Source: Deltaproteobacteria bacterium (GTDB lineage: Bacteria > Desulfobacterota > Binatia > Binatales > Binataceae). From it: 39,449 bases of DNA. Positions 16,120-25,110 of this stretch are shown here, piece by piece. The stretch lies in assembly GCA_021817345.1 (NCBI GenBank), contig JAKAVC010000100.1, positions 1-39,449 of the forward strand, written 5' to 3'. A program made the translations under genes and the position numbers. The notes below the pieces were generated by a model, which saw only the letters and a program-made list of their open reading frames with translations, did not search any database and was not told where the DNA came from. How positions within the stretch are numbered: the first letter of the stretch is position 1; each line of letters starts with the position of its first letter.

Positions 16120-17253
16120 ATGAACGCAAATGGCGAAAAAATAAGGCGAGCGCGCTCCGCCGCCGGGCTTAGCCAGGTCGAACTCGCGCGCCGCGCCGGG
16201 GTCTCGCGCCAGGCGCTCGGCGCGATCGAATCGGGCGAGTATCAGCCAAGCGTTGGCGTCGCGCTCAGGCTCGCGCGCGAACTGGGAGAGAGCGTCGAGA
16301 GCCTTTTCGGCGAGGGCACGGACCTTCGTATTGAGGCTAAATGGGCGGGCGAGGGCCGGGCGCCGGCGCGCGCGCGGGTCGCGCTCGGGCGCGTGAACGG
16401 ACGGGTCGTCGCGCTGCCCCAGCCAGTGTCGGCTCTCTCGCTGGCGCCGGCGGCTGGAATCGTCGAATCAGAGAGCGATAGCGCCAGGCGCGTCTCGGTC
16501 GAAGCGTTTCGTTCGCAGGCGGAGATCGATTCGACGATATTGCTTGCGGGATGCGACCCCGCGGCCGCGATCCTGTCTGACTGGCTGGCGAGGCGGCGTG
16601 CTCCGGTCAGAGTCGTCTCGCTTCAATGCTCGAGCCGCGCGGCGCTGCGCGCGCTCGTTGAGCGGCGGGTCCACGCGGCCGGGATGCATATGCGCGATGC
16701 GCGCACGGGCGAATACAATCTCGCCTTCGCGCGCAGGATGCTCGGAAACCGGAGCGCGGTGTTTGTCAATTTCGCGTCATGGGAGATCGGCCTCGCGGTC
16801 CCGATCGGATTGCGCGACCGGATTCGTGGTGTCGCCGACCTGGCGCGACAGGGAGTCAGGATGGTTAACCGCGAGCCCGGCTCGGGCGCGAGGCTTGCGC
16901 TCGACGACGCGCTCTCACAGCTTGGCGTCGAAGCGGGCGCGCTTAAGGGCTACGACCGCGAACTGGGAGGCCATCTCGAAGTCGCCGCCGCGGTTGGCGC
17001 GGGCCAAGCGCAGGCGGGCGTGACGATACGGGTCGCCGCCGAGGCGTATGGTCTTCATTTCATCCCGATGCGCGAGGAGCGCTATGACCTGTTGATCCCG
17101 CAGAGCGAGATGGAATTGCCGGCGGTGGGCGCGATGCTCGAAGCGCTGAATACGTCGCGCTTTGCGCGCGAGCTTTCCGAACTGTGCGGCTACGACACGA
17201 GCAGAACTGGAACGATAATCGCCTCAGGCGCGCGGGTTGCCGGCCATAACTGA
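16084..17253 (+). CDS. XRE-family regulator fused to a periplasmic-binding-like (molybdate-type) domain
   Basis: This is a one-component DNA-binding sensor. Residues 17-75 form a classical XRE helix-turn-helix (KIRRARSAAGLSQVELARRA, then SRQALGAIESGEYQPS). A linker or small domain follows at about 80-140. From about 148 to 370 lies a soluble, PBP-like domain of the kind related to molybdate-binding proteins (DSTILLAGCDPAAAILSDWL, MRDARTGEYNLAFARRML, EPGSGARLALDD). Such proteins are taken to sense an anion or metabolite in the cytoplasm; the ligand is not shown. The ATG at 16084 has an upstream GCGAGG, while ATG at 16120 would remove 12 residues. Its divergence from a WtpA-like binder suggests it controls that unit. 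The last 30 bases overlap the convergent recO end. Confidence 0.85.
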   Translation: MPLFEQEDKHSGMNANGEKIRRARSAAGLSQVELARRAGVSRQALGAIESGEYQPSVGVALRLARELGESVESLFGEGTDLRIEAKWAGEGRAPARARVALGRVNGRVVALPQPVSALSLAPAAGIVESESDSARRVSVEAFRSQAEIDSTILLAGCDPAAAILSDWLARRRAPVRVVSLQCSSRAALRALVERRVHAAGMHMRDARTGEYNLAFARRMLGNRSAVFVNFASWEIGLAVPIGLRDRIRGVADLARQGVRMVNREPGSGARLALDDALSQLGVEAGALKGYDRELGGHLEVAAAVGAGQAQAGVTIRVAAEAYGLHFIPMREERYDLLIPQSEMELPAVGAMLEALNTSRFARELSELCGYDTSRTGTIIASGARVAGHN

Positions 17254-17997
17254 GTCCAGGAACGCGGTCGAGCGCAGCTTGCGATCGAGTACCGAGGAGA
17301 GAAAACGCGAGATCGCAAGGGCCGCGTCGGCGCCCGCCGGACCGGTGCTCGACGCTTCGGCAAGGTCCGCCTCGCCCAGGCGCGCGAGCGCAACAACGCT
17401 TGCGCCTTCCATCCTGAGCGCGCCCTCCGGCACGCTCGGACGGCATCGCGCGCACACGATCCCACCGCGCGACACGACGAAGTAAGCGGCCGTCTCTTCG
17501 CTCGGCGGCGCCGCGCACTGGCGGCATCGCGCGAACTCCAGCCCGAATCCCGCCCATCTCAGAAACTTGAGCTCAAAGCTCTGCCTGAGCGCGGGGCTTG
17601 CGCCCGCGTCGCTAATCGTGCCGAGCGCTTCGCTCAGCACCCGGTAAGCGCCCTCGGCCTCGGCCCCTTCCGACGTCATCGCGTCGGCCAGTTCGAGCAT
17701 GTAACTTCCGAGCGCGATCTTGGCGAGGTCGTCGTCGATATTGAACGGGCGAAGCTCCGCGGCCGCCTCGGCGCGCGTGATGAATACGAGCTGGCCATGC
17801 GGCCGGCGGCGAAAGTAGAGCATCGCGTGCGAGAATGGTTCGAGCTTGCGTTCGAAGCGCCGGCGCGACGCCTTTGCGCCCTTGGCGATTCCGCCGAGCT
17901 TGCCGAAATCGCGCGTGAGCAGGGTTACAATTCGGTCCGATTCCGAATAATCCCGGGCGCGGAGCACGATAGCGGCGCTTGCTTCCTCGGCAGGCAT
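17224..17997 (-). CDS. recO: DNA repair protein RecO
   Basis: RecO loads RecA with RecFOR at gaps and anneals strands. The N-terminal OB-fold covers about residues 5-80 (AIVLRARDYSESDRIVTLLT, GIAKGAKASRRRFERKLEPF). A helical domain follows, with a zinc site C158xxC161 (CRQC) and C182xxC185 (CARC). The length of 257 residues is typical. It lies 17 bases after the MoxR ATPase stop, with G-rich GGGGGGTC before the ATG, so the two are probably one transcript. Its 3' end overlaps the XRE-regulator gene on the other strand by 30 bases. Confidence 0.94.
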   Translation of the reverse strand: MPAEEASAAIVLRARDYSESDRIVTLLTRDFGKLGGIAKGAKASRRRFERKLEPFSHAMLYFRRRPHGQLVFITRAEAAAELRPFNIDDDLAKIALGSYMLELADAMTSEGAEAEGAYRVLSEALGTISDAGASPALRQSFELKFLRWAGFGLEFARCRQCAAPPSEETAAYFVVSRGGIVCARCRPSVPEGALRMEGASVVALARLGEADLAEASSTGPAGADAALAISRFLSSVLDRKLRSTAFLDSVMAGNPRA

Positions 17998-18014
17998 CGC
18001 GCGCAGTGACCCCC

Positions 18015-19142
18015 CTACGCCCGGCGCAGCATCGACTGCTGTATCTGTTTCACCTGCGAACGCATCGCTTCGGCCGTGGCGACCGAGCGCCCGCCGCCCG
18101 CGGCTTCGCGCAGCAGGTTGTCGAACTTGACCAGGATGTTGGCGAGCTTGGTGTGCGCCTCAATCGTCGCGCGCGTGCGAAGTTCCTCGCTCTCCCAGTC
18201 GCGCTCGGCGTATTCCATTATTTCCTGGCTCTGGATGAGAAGTTCGCGCGCCTGCTCCTCGTAGCCCTTGACCATGCGATGGAGGACGTCGCGGACCTTG
18301 GGCAGCTCTTCGGGATCCTTCCAGAGCACGTGTTCGAGGAACATCAGGTCGTCCTCGGTTACGGAGTCCCGATCGATCACAAGGGCATGCGCGCGCAGGA
18401 CGTCGAGCGCGTTTTTCCATCGCCGGTCCGAAACAACGATTTGCTCCTTCAGAAGCTCGCGCCGCAGCTCGGCAATCGATTTAAGTATCCCCGCCGGCAT
18501 CGCGACCCGCGCCGCGTCGGCCTTGAGCGATTCCAGTTCCGGGAAAGTGAGCGTCGTGCGCGCCTCGGTGCGAGGCCCTTCGAGCATTTTGAGGAAGCGG
18601 AAGTCCTCGACGATGTAATCGACCATGAAGCGCAGCATGAAGCGGTCGTAGAGCGCGGTCAGCTCCTCTTCGTCGGGCAGTTCGTTCGACGCGCCGAACA
18701 TCGTGATGAGCGGAACGCGGACGCGCTCGCGCCCGTTGGGGAACTCGCGCTCGTTGATGATCGTGAGCAGGGCGTTCAGGATCGACGAGTTGGCCTTGAA
18801 GATTTCGTCCAGGAACGCGATATGAGCCTCGGGCAGCTTGTGCGTCGTGACTCGCCGGTAGTCGTCTTCTTCGAGTCCCTTCAGGCTGACCGCGCCGAAA
18901 ATCTCCTCGGGCGTGCTGAAACGGGTGAGCAGCCATTGGAAGTAATTGGCCCCCTCGATGCGCCGGCATAGTTCGTCGGCGAGCATCGATTTCGCCGTTC
19001 CCGGCGGCCCGATTAGAAGGACGTGGTTTGCCGACAGCAGCGCGGCAAGCGCGCCGTCGATAAGCTCGGACCGTTCGAGAAAGGTTCGGTTGAGCTCGTC
19101 GCGGATACGGGCGAGTTTGGCGCGGGTTTCCGACTTTTCCAT
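18015..19142 (-). CDS. MoxR-family AAA+ ATPase, RavA-like
   Basis: This 375-residue AAA+ ATPase has Walker A GPPGTAKS at 45-52, Walker B IAFLDEIFKA near 108-117 and the sensor region TMFGASNELPDEEEL. The MoxR/RavA lid and a C-terminal helical part (coiled-coil-like EEQARELLIQSQEIMEYAER) follow. Proteins of this group act as chaperones, usually with a VWA-domain partner encoded next door (ViaA in RavA systems). No VWA gene is present; recO follows instead. A ribosome site before the ATG at 19142 is weak. Confidence 0.9.
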   Translation of the reverse strand: MEKSETRAKLARIRDELNRTFLERSELIDGALAALLSANHVLLIGPPGTAKSMLADELCRRIEGANYFQWLLTRFSTPEEIFGAVSLKGLEEDDYRRVTTHKLPEAHIAFLDEIFKANSSILNALLTIINEREFPNGRERVRVPLITMFGASNELPDEEELTALYDRFMLRFMVDYIVEDFRFLKMLEGPRTEARTTLTFPELESLKADAARVAMPAGILKSIAELRRELLKEQIVVSDRRWKNALDVLRAHALVIDRDSVTEDDLMFLEHVLWKDPEELPKVRDVLHRMVKGYEEQARELLIQSQEIMEYAERDWESEELRTRATIEAHTKLANILVKFDNLLREAAGGGRSVATAEAMRSQVKQIQQSMLRRA

Positions 19143-19330
19143 GCGCTGACGGTGGGCTGCTCCCTACTTGAATTTATCAAATCGGGCCGCCGCGCTTAAG
19201 CTCGTTTCGCCAGCGGCGGATCTTGCGCGGTGACCGGCTCGCGCGCCGCTTGCCCGCGGCAAGCCCGTGGCGCTAAACGTTTCAAAGCCCGAGGCGTTCG
19301 GCGGGCGGCGCGGCTCAAGGAGGCATCGCG

Positions 19331-20530
19331 ATGGAAAAGGCGCTGGCGGGAGTCAAGGTCCTCGACCTGACCCAGTTCGAGGCGGGAACGTCGTGCACGG
19401 AAATGCTCGCGTGGCTTGGCGCGGACGTGATCAAGGTCGAGTCGCCGAAGATGGGCGAGCAGGGGCGATGGCTGCTCAGCGAAACTCCGGGCGCCGATTC
19501 CTACTACTTCATGCTGCTCAACGCCAACAAGCGCGCCATCACGCTGAACCTGAAGAGCGACGAGGGCCGTGAGATATTTCTCGAGCTTATCCGCAAGGTC
19601 GATATGCTCGCCGAGAACTACTCGCTCGGCACGCTCGAGAGCCTCGGACTCGGCTACGACCTGCTGCGCAAGATAAACCCGCGTCTCATTTACCTGACGA
19701 TCAAGGGATTCGGAACTTCCGGCCCGTACAGCACCTATAAGAGCTTCGACATGATCGCGCAGGCTTCGGGCGGCGCGATGGCGCTGACGGGATTTCCCGG
19801 CTCACCGCCGCTCAAGCCCGGACCGACGATCGGCGACACCGGCACCGGCATCCACGCCGCGTGCGGAGTCCTTGCCGCATATATCCAGCGCGAACGCACG
19901 GGGCAGGGCCAGAAGGTCGAGGTCGCGATGCAGGAGGCGGTGCTGAATTTCGTGCGCGTTCCGATGATGGGCACGTACCTGACGAACAAGCCCGTGCCTC
20001 GTACCGGAAACCGCCTCGGCGGCGCCGGACCGGCTGACATCTTTAAATGCGCGCCCGGCGGCGACAACGATTACTGCTATATCCTGTGCACCACTCGCGA
20101 AATGTGGGAAAGCCTGTGCAAAGCGATAGGCCGGCCCGAGCTTGTCGACGACGAACGCTTCAAGGATCCGCGCTCGCGCGGGCAGAATGCCGATGCGCTG
20201 GCGGAGGCAATCACCGCGTGGACCGGGCAGCGGACCAAACATGAGGTGATGAAGATCCTCGGCGAGGCCGGCGTTCCGTGCGGCGCGGTGCTCGACAGCG
20301 TCGAACTGCTCAACAATCCGCATCTGCGCGAGCGCGGGATGGTGACGACGGTCAACCACCCGGTGCGCGGCGAGTTCACGATGCCGGGATGTCCGGTCAG
20401 GCTCGAACATTCGCCGGTCGAAGTTAAGACCGCTCCGCTGCACGGCCAGCATAATGCCGAGGTGTACGGGGAATATCTCGGCCTTGCGCAGGCGGATCTT
20501 GAGCGTCTGAAAGAGCAGGGTGTAATCTGA
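19331..20530 (+). CDS. CaiB/BaiF (class III) CoA-transferase
   Basis: The enzyme moves CoA between carboxylic acids. The N-terminal segment KVLDLTQFEAGTSCTEMLAW and GADVIKVESP are family hallmarks. The catalytic aspartate is D169 in PTIGDTGTGIHAA, and the C-terminal domain reads VPCGAVLDSVELLNNPHL. It has 399 residues, the normal length. AAGGAGG just upstream supports the ATG at 19331. The acid substrate is unknown; oxalate, carnitine, succinyl-type and aromatic acid transferases all share these features. Confidence 0.93.
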   Translation: MEKALAGVKVLDLTQFEAGTSCTEMLAWLGADVIKVESPKMGEQGRWLLSETPGADSYYFMLLNANKRAITLNLKSDEGREIFLELIRKVDMLAENYSLGTLESLGLGYDLLRKINPRLIYLTIKGFGTSGPYSTYKSFDMIAQASGGAMALTGFPGSPPLKPGPTIGDTGTGIHAACGVLAAYIQRERTGQGQKVEVAMQEAVLNFVRVPMMGTYLTNKPVPRTGNRLGGAGPADIFKCAPGGDNDYCYILCTTREMWESLCKAIGRPELVDDERFKDPRSRGQNADALAEAITAWTGQRTKHEVMKILGEAGVPCGAVLDSVELLNNPHLRERGMVTTVNHPVRGEFTMPGCPVRLEHSPVEVKTAPLHGQHNAEVYGEYLGLAQADLERLKEQGVI

Positions 20531-20560
20531 ACCGCGTCTCCGGCAGTTCCGATTTTTCCT

Positions 20561-20908
20561 GTGCGAGTGAAGCGGCTGAATCATAGAAGACGACCGTTGA
20601 TGGTGGCGAGGCTGCCGGTGGTGATCTTCGCCGCCGCGCTTCTTCTGTTCGGCCAGTTCGCGGCTTCCGCGCATTCGCATCCTGACGAACTTACGCGCGC
20701 CGCCAGCGAGCGCGTTGCGTTCACCGCGCCTCAGCCGCTTTGCGCGCTCTGCCTGCTCGCATTTCATTGTCCGGCGGGCGCCTGCGCGACGGCGGCCGTC
20801 GAGGATCCCCAGCCCGTCGTGGAAGAGCCGCGGCTCGCGGAGACGGCGGGCTATCGCCGCCTTCATTTCGGCTCTTCGCTGACCCGAGCGCCTCCGCTTT
20901 CGCTCTGA
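20561..20908 (+). CDS. Small exported Cys/His protein, DUF2946-like
   Basis: This 115-residue protein has a basic N-terminus and one hydrophobic export helix (VVIFAAALLLFGQFAASAH), then SHPDE, a CALCLLAFHC metal-binding-like stretch and a C-terminus ending in RAPPLSL. The combination of a CxxC core after a signal peptide and a terminal RAPP is what I associate with DUF2946 proteins found near TonB receptors and copper genes; this family call is tentative. The start may be GTG at 20561 or ATG at 20600. It precedes the TonB-dependent receptor by 124 bases and probably shares a transcript. Confidence 0.6.
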   Translation: MRVKRLNHRRRPLMVARLPVVIFAAALLLFGQFAASAHSHPDELTRAASERVAFTAPQPLCALCLLAFHCPAGACATAAVEDPQPVVEEPRLAETAGYRRLHFGSSLTRAPPLSL

Positions 20909-21032
20909 CCTCGATTACGTTCGCAAATTCGAATTGAGAACGGGACCGCGGTTTCACGCGGCTCCCACGCTTCCGTCCGCCCTCCAGTTCGCGCTTTGCG
21001 GGCGAGAACGAAGTGAAAATAAAGGAGAGCGC

Positions 21033-23414
21033 ATGCGCAAGTGTGCGATCATTCTGCTGATCGCTCTGGGCTGTGGGTTTCCACCGCGCCAGGCGTACGC
21101 GGCGGGGCCTTCGGCACGCCTTGCCATTGGCGGCACGGTCAAAGACGCGCTGGGGCGTCCGCTCGCGGACGTTGAACTGGTCCTGCAGAACCAGGCGGGC
21201 CGGACGGTCTCCCGCGCGCGCAGCGACAAGACGGGACACTTTCAGTTTAAGGGCGTGCCGCCAGGCGTCTACGCGGTGGTCGCGAACAGGGCTGGCTTCA
21301 AGACCGGCGTGTCGATCGCGACGGTTACCGCCGCTGGCGCGACGCCACTTGAGATCGTGATGGCGTCCAGGACGGCGTTGACCCTTCAGGTGACGGCCGC
21401 GCGCGTCGCGCGCGCGCGCAACGGCGTCTCGCAGACGGGAACCAGCAAGTACACGCTTACTCAAAATGAGATCAGGTCGCTTCCGCAGGGCGCAGATACT
21501 CCGATTAACCAGGTGCTTCTTCAGATGCCCGGGGTCGTCCAGGACGAGGATCAGCAGGTTCATATCGCGGGCGAGCATGCCGACCTCCAATGGCGCATCA
21601 ACGGCATCATGCTTCCACTGGACAGCTTCAGCGGATTCGGCCAGGTCCTCAACAGCTTCTTCATAAGACGGATCAGCCTGATCGACGGGGTTCTTCCCGC
21701 CAGCTACGGTTATCGCGACGCGGGCGTGCTCGATATCGAGACCATGGACGGCTGCTCACAGCCCGGCGGCAACGTCAGCTTTTACGGCGGCCAGCGGGAA
21801 ACCATGCAGCCGAGCTTCGTGTACGGCGGATGCCATGGCCGGCTGGATTATTTCCTGACCGGAACATTTCTTCACGACAACCTTGGCTTCAGTTCGGCCA
21901 CGCCCGGCCCGACTCCGATTCACGACATCACGAACCAGGGACAGGGACTCGGCTATTTCGCATACCAGCTCAGTCCTCTGACGAAACTGAGCCTCCTTAC
22001 GGGCATCTCGGTCAACAACAGCGAGATTCCGGACCAGCCCGGCCTTTCGCCCCAATACGCGCTGGCGGGGGTGGACCCGGCCTCGTATCCTTCAACCGCG
22101 ATCAACGAGAGCCTGGACCAGAGCTACTACTTCGCGGTTCTGGCGTTGAGCGGCGTCATCGGGCCCAAGCTCAGCTACCAGGTGGCGTACACCGGCCGCT
22201 ACAGCACTATCCAGTTCAACCCGGACAACGTCGGCGATCTCATCTATCAGGGCGTCGCCTCGCAGGCCTTCCACAGCGATTTCGCCAATTCTCTCCAAAC
22301 AGACCTGACCTACACTCTCGGCGAGCACGAATTGGGCGCCGGATTTTATCTCGGCGAGTACGGGGTGGAGCTGGACGACACGTCGCTTGCCTTTCCGGCC
22401 AATCCCTCCGGCCAGCAGACAAGCGACGTCCCGATTTCGATCGTCGATAATCTCAATGCGATCAACATACTCGGCGGCGTCTATCTTCAGGACATCTGGC
22501 GCATCAACCCGGAGCTGACGCTGACCGGCGGATTGCGCTGGGACATAGTGACGGGCCTGGTCGCCGGAAACCAGTTGAGTCCGCGCATAAATCTCCTCTA
22601 CAAGCCCGAGCCTGACACGGAGTTCCATGCGGGCTTCGCGCGCCTTTTTCAGACGCCATCGTTCGAGACAATCTCGCCGCGCACCTTCGCGCTCTTTCAG
22701 AACACCACCGCCGCGGTCGGGAAGGGTTCTTCGTCGCTGCTTCCGGAGCGGGATTACTACTGGGACGCGGGGATTGTGCAGCATTTCGGGTCTCATCTGA
22801 CATTGGGCGAAGATGCCTATTTTCGCCTGGCGCACGATCTTATCGATCTGGGGCAGTTCGGCTTCATCCCGATTTTTTCGCCATTTAACTACCGCAACGG
22901 ACGCATATACGGGGCGACGAGCACCGCCACGTACAACTGGGAGAAGTTCTCGTTTTGGGCAAACTTCGGCTACTCAATTGCACAAGGAAACGATGTTGTC
23001 ACCGGACAGTTCAACTTCTCGCCCGAGGAGTTGAGCTACATAGCGAACCACTACATTTATCTCGACCATCAGCAGTTCTACACCGCCTCGGGCGGAGCCA
23101 CTTACAGGTGGCGAAACTATCTCTTCGGCCTCAGCGGCCTCTATGGAAGCGGACTGCGCGCGGGCTTCGCGAACACCGTCGAATTGCCCGAAAACTGGGA
23201 GATCGATCTGTCCGCGCAAAGAAGCTGGCGCGTCCCGCGGATTGGCGACGTCCAAACCCGAGTGGTGCTGATCAACGCTTTCGACCAGGTGAACGAACTG
23301 CGCAACGGGACCGGTATCGGCATATTCCTGCCCGCGTACGGGCCACGCCGCGCGATCTATACGGGCGTTACGATTCCGTTGCCGCCGCTCGGGCAGCCAA
23401 CCGGGACGCCATAG
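21033..23414 (+). CDS. TonB-dependent outer-membrane receptor with carboxypeptidase-like N-domain
   Basis: This 793-residue receptor imports a substrate across the outer membrane using TonB energy. A signal peptide covers about residues 1-24. A carboxypeptidase-regulatory-like domain lies at 32-112 (IGGTVKDALGRPLADVELVL, GHFQFKGVPPGVYAV). The plug follows, with NQVLLQMPGVVQDEDQQVHI, then a barrel of many aromatic strands. A likely disulfide pair is in the stretch DGCSQPGG to YGGCHGRLD. The C-terminus ends PLGQPTGTP rather than in an aromatic residue. AAAGGAG at 21021-21027 fixes the start. The upstream DUF2946-like gene hints at a metal or metallophore substrate. Confidence 0.88.
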   Translation: MRKCAIILLIALGCGFPPRQAYAAGPSARLAIGGTVKDALGRPLADVELVLQNQAGRTVSRARSDKTGHFQFKGVPPGVYAVVANRAGFKTGVSIATVTAAGATPLEIVMASRTALTLQVTAARVARARNGVSQTGTSKYTLTQNEIRSLPQGADTPINQVLLQMPGVVQDEDQQVHIAGEHADLQWRINGIMLPLDSFSGFGQVLNSFFIRRISLIDGVLPASYGYRDAGVLDIETMDGCSQPGGNVSFYGGQRETMQPSFVYGGCHGRLDYFLTGTFLHDNLGFSSATPGPTPIHDITNQGQGLGYFAYQLSPLTKLSLLTGISVNNSEIPDQPGLSPQYALAGVDPASYPSTAINESLDQSYYFAVLALSGVIGPKLSYQVAYTGRYSTIQFNPDNVGDLIYQGVASQAFHSDFANSLQTDLTYTLGEHELGAGFYLGEYGVELDDTSLAFPANPSGQQTSDVPISIVDNLNAINILGGVYLQDIWRINPELTLTGGLRWDIVTGLVAGNQLSPRINLLYKPEPDTEFHAGFARLFQTPSFETISPRTFALFQNTTAAVGKGSSSLLPERDYYWDAGIVQHFGSHLTLGEDAYFRLAHDLIDLGQFGFIPIFSPFNYRNGRIYGATSTATYNWEKFSFWANFGYSIAQGNDVVTGQFNFSPEELSYIANHYIYLDHQQFYTASGGATYRWRNYLFGLSGLYGSGLRAGFANTVELPENWEIDLSAQRSWRVPRIGDVQTRVVLINAFDQVNELRNGTGIGIFLPAYGPRRAIYTGVTIPLPPLGQPTGTP

Positions 23415-23460
23415 GCGCTGATTGCGCGGGCGCGAGTCGTCCGGGTTGTGGCGGCGCGGG

Positions 23461-23480
23461 CGCGAGGCGCGCGCCTCGCG
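23461..23480. repeat. Perfect 20-base GC palindrome
   Basis: CGCGAGGCGC is followed directly by its inverse GCGCCTCGCG. It lies 46 bases after the TonB-receptor stop and 52 before tldD. It could be a loop-poor terminator hairpin or a protein-binding palindrome; no T run follows. Confidence 0.5.
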
Positions 23481-23532
23481 GGCGAGCCCGCTCTGAGCTA
23501 TCGTTAGCCGCGCCCGGGCGTGGCGTTTGACG

Positions 23533-25110
23533 ATGGCGAAGCAGGACCTGTTTGCGGGGATAGAATTTCTCAAGGCAGGCGGCGAAGAGCTTCTGGCGCA
23601 ATTCGCGCGAAGCCACCGCGGCGTGCTGTACGCGGATCTGCGCTTCGAGGCCGTTTTTCGCCGTTCCGCGGCGGCCACCAACGGCGAGCCGCGCCACGGC
23701 GGCGAGAGCGAAACCGCGGGCTTCGGCGTCAGCGTCCACGCGGAACGAAGCGGCGCGATCGGCCACGGCTATTGCGGAGCCGAAGTGGGGCGTGTTGCGC
23801 TCGAGCGGCGAAAGCTGACGACGGCGATTCGCGCCGCCCTGAATCGCGCCTTCGAACGCGCGCGCCTGAACGCCCGCGAAAAATCCGCGGCGCTGAAACA
23901 CCTGGGAGCGGCGGCGCACACGCTCGCAAACGGCGGCCTTGCGCCGCGTCCGCCAATCCGCGAGGAAGTCGCCGCCGTGTTTCGCCACGACCCCCGTTCG
24001 CTCAGTCCCGATGCGCCGAAGCAACTCACGCTCGACGCCTCGATGGCGGTGCGGGGGCTCGGGCGCGAAATCGCGTTCAACACGGTCGCCGCGATGAGCG
24101 AGCTTCGGCAGGAAATCTTCGCCAGCACCGAGGGAAGCCTGATCGCGCAGGGTTTTGCGTTCTCCGAGGGCGATTGTTACGTGGTCGCGCAAGCCGGCAG
24201 CGGCGGCCATCAGGAGATCTTCGACACGATCGGCCAGCAACGCGGCTTCGAGGCGCTCGCCGAAGGCTATCGCGACGAATTGCTTCCCAGCCCTGATCTC
24301 AGAACCTTCGCGCTGCAACTGGCGAACGAGGCGCGCGAGCTTGCCTGCGCGCCGGTTCTGAAGCCGCCCGACCGCGAGGTCACCGTGGTCACCGATCCCC
24401 ACTTCAACGCGCTGCTCGCTCACGAGGTCGTGGGCCATCCTTCCGAGGCCGACCGCGCGCTCAAGATGGAAGCGGCGTATGCCGGGCGCAGTTGGTTTTT
24501 GCGCTCGATCGACGACACGGAAATCGGCCGAAGCGTCGGTTCGCCGCTGGTCTCCGCGTGCTCCGATCCGACGCTGTACGGTTACGGGCATTACCGCTTC
24601 GATCACGAGGGCACGCCCGGGCGGCGCGTGATGCATATCGACAGGGGCGTGTTTTCGGGCTTTATCAATTCGCGCGCCACCGCGGCGGTGCTCGGCCTCG
24701 AGCCCAACGGTTCGGCGCGCGCAAGCGAGGTTTATTACGTTCCGCTCATCCGGATGTCGAACACGTTTTTCCTGCCCGGCGAGTCGGCGCCCGAAAAAAT
24801 TATCGGCGAGGTCGATCGCGGCTACTACGTCGTTGCGCATGCGATTCCGTCGATAGCCGAATCGCGCGAGAATTTCCGGATTTCGGCGCGCCGCGTGTAT
24901 GAGATCGAGAACGGCAGGATAGGGCGGCTTTACCGCTCGGGAAGCGTGATCGCCGACTCGAAGCGCTTTTTCATGAACGTGGACGCGGTCGGCAACGACC
25001 TGAGACTTATCGCGATCCCCAATTGCGGCAAGGGCCAGCCGATGCAGGTGAAGCGGATGTCCAATGGCGGCCCCACGATGCGCTCGCGGGCGATGCTTGG
25101 GGGCGGGTGA
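23533..25110 (+). CDS. tldD: TldD-family metalloprotease subunit
   Basis: This is the catalytic half of the TldD/TldE protease, known to trim unfolded or modified peptides. The zinc motif HEVVGH (297-302) is of the HExxxH type, and the conserved CGKGQP lies near the C-terminus (C498). The C-terminal beta domain shows YYVPLIRMSNTFFLPGE. At 525 residues it is longer than E. coli TldD (about 480); the extra length lies in the N-terminal half. I choose the ATG at 23533 over the TTG two codons earlier. It overlaps the tldE start by one base (TGATG), so the pair is translationally coupled. Confidence 0.9.
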   Translation: MAKQDLFAGIEFLKAGGEELLAQFARSHRGVLYADLRFEAVFRRSAAATNGEPRHGGESETAGFGVSVHAERSGAIGHGYCGAEVGRVALERRKLTTAIRAALNRAFERARLNAREKSAALKHLGAAAHTLANGGLAPRPPIREEVAAVFRHDPRSLSPDAPKQLTLDASMAVRGLGREIAFNTVAAMSELRQEIFASTEGSLIAQGFAFSEGDCYVVAQAGSGGHQEIFDTIGQQRGFEALAEGYRDELLPSPDLRTFALQLANEARELACAPVLKPPDREVTVVTDPHFNALLAHEVVGHPSEADRALKMEAAYAGRSWFLRSIDDTEIGRSVGSPLVSACSDPTLYGYGHYRFDHEGTPGRRVMHIDRGVFSGFINSRATAAVLGLEPNGSARASEVYYVPLIRMSNTFFLPGESAPEKIIGEVDRGYYVVAHAIPSIAESRENFRISARRVYEIENGRIGRLYRSGSVIADSKRFFMNVDAVGNDLRLIAIPNCGKGQPMQVKRMSNGGPTMRSRAMLGGG

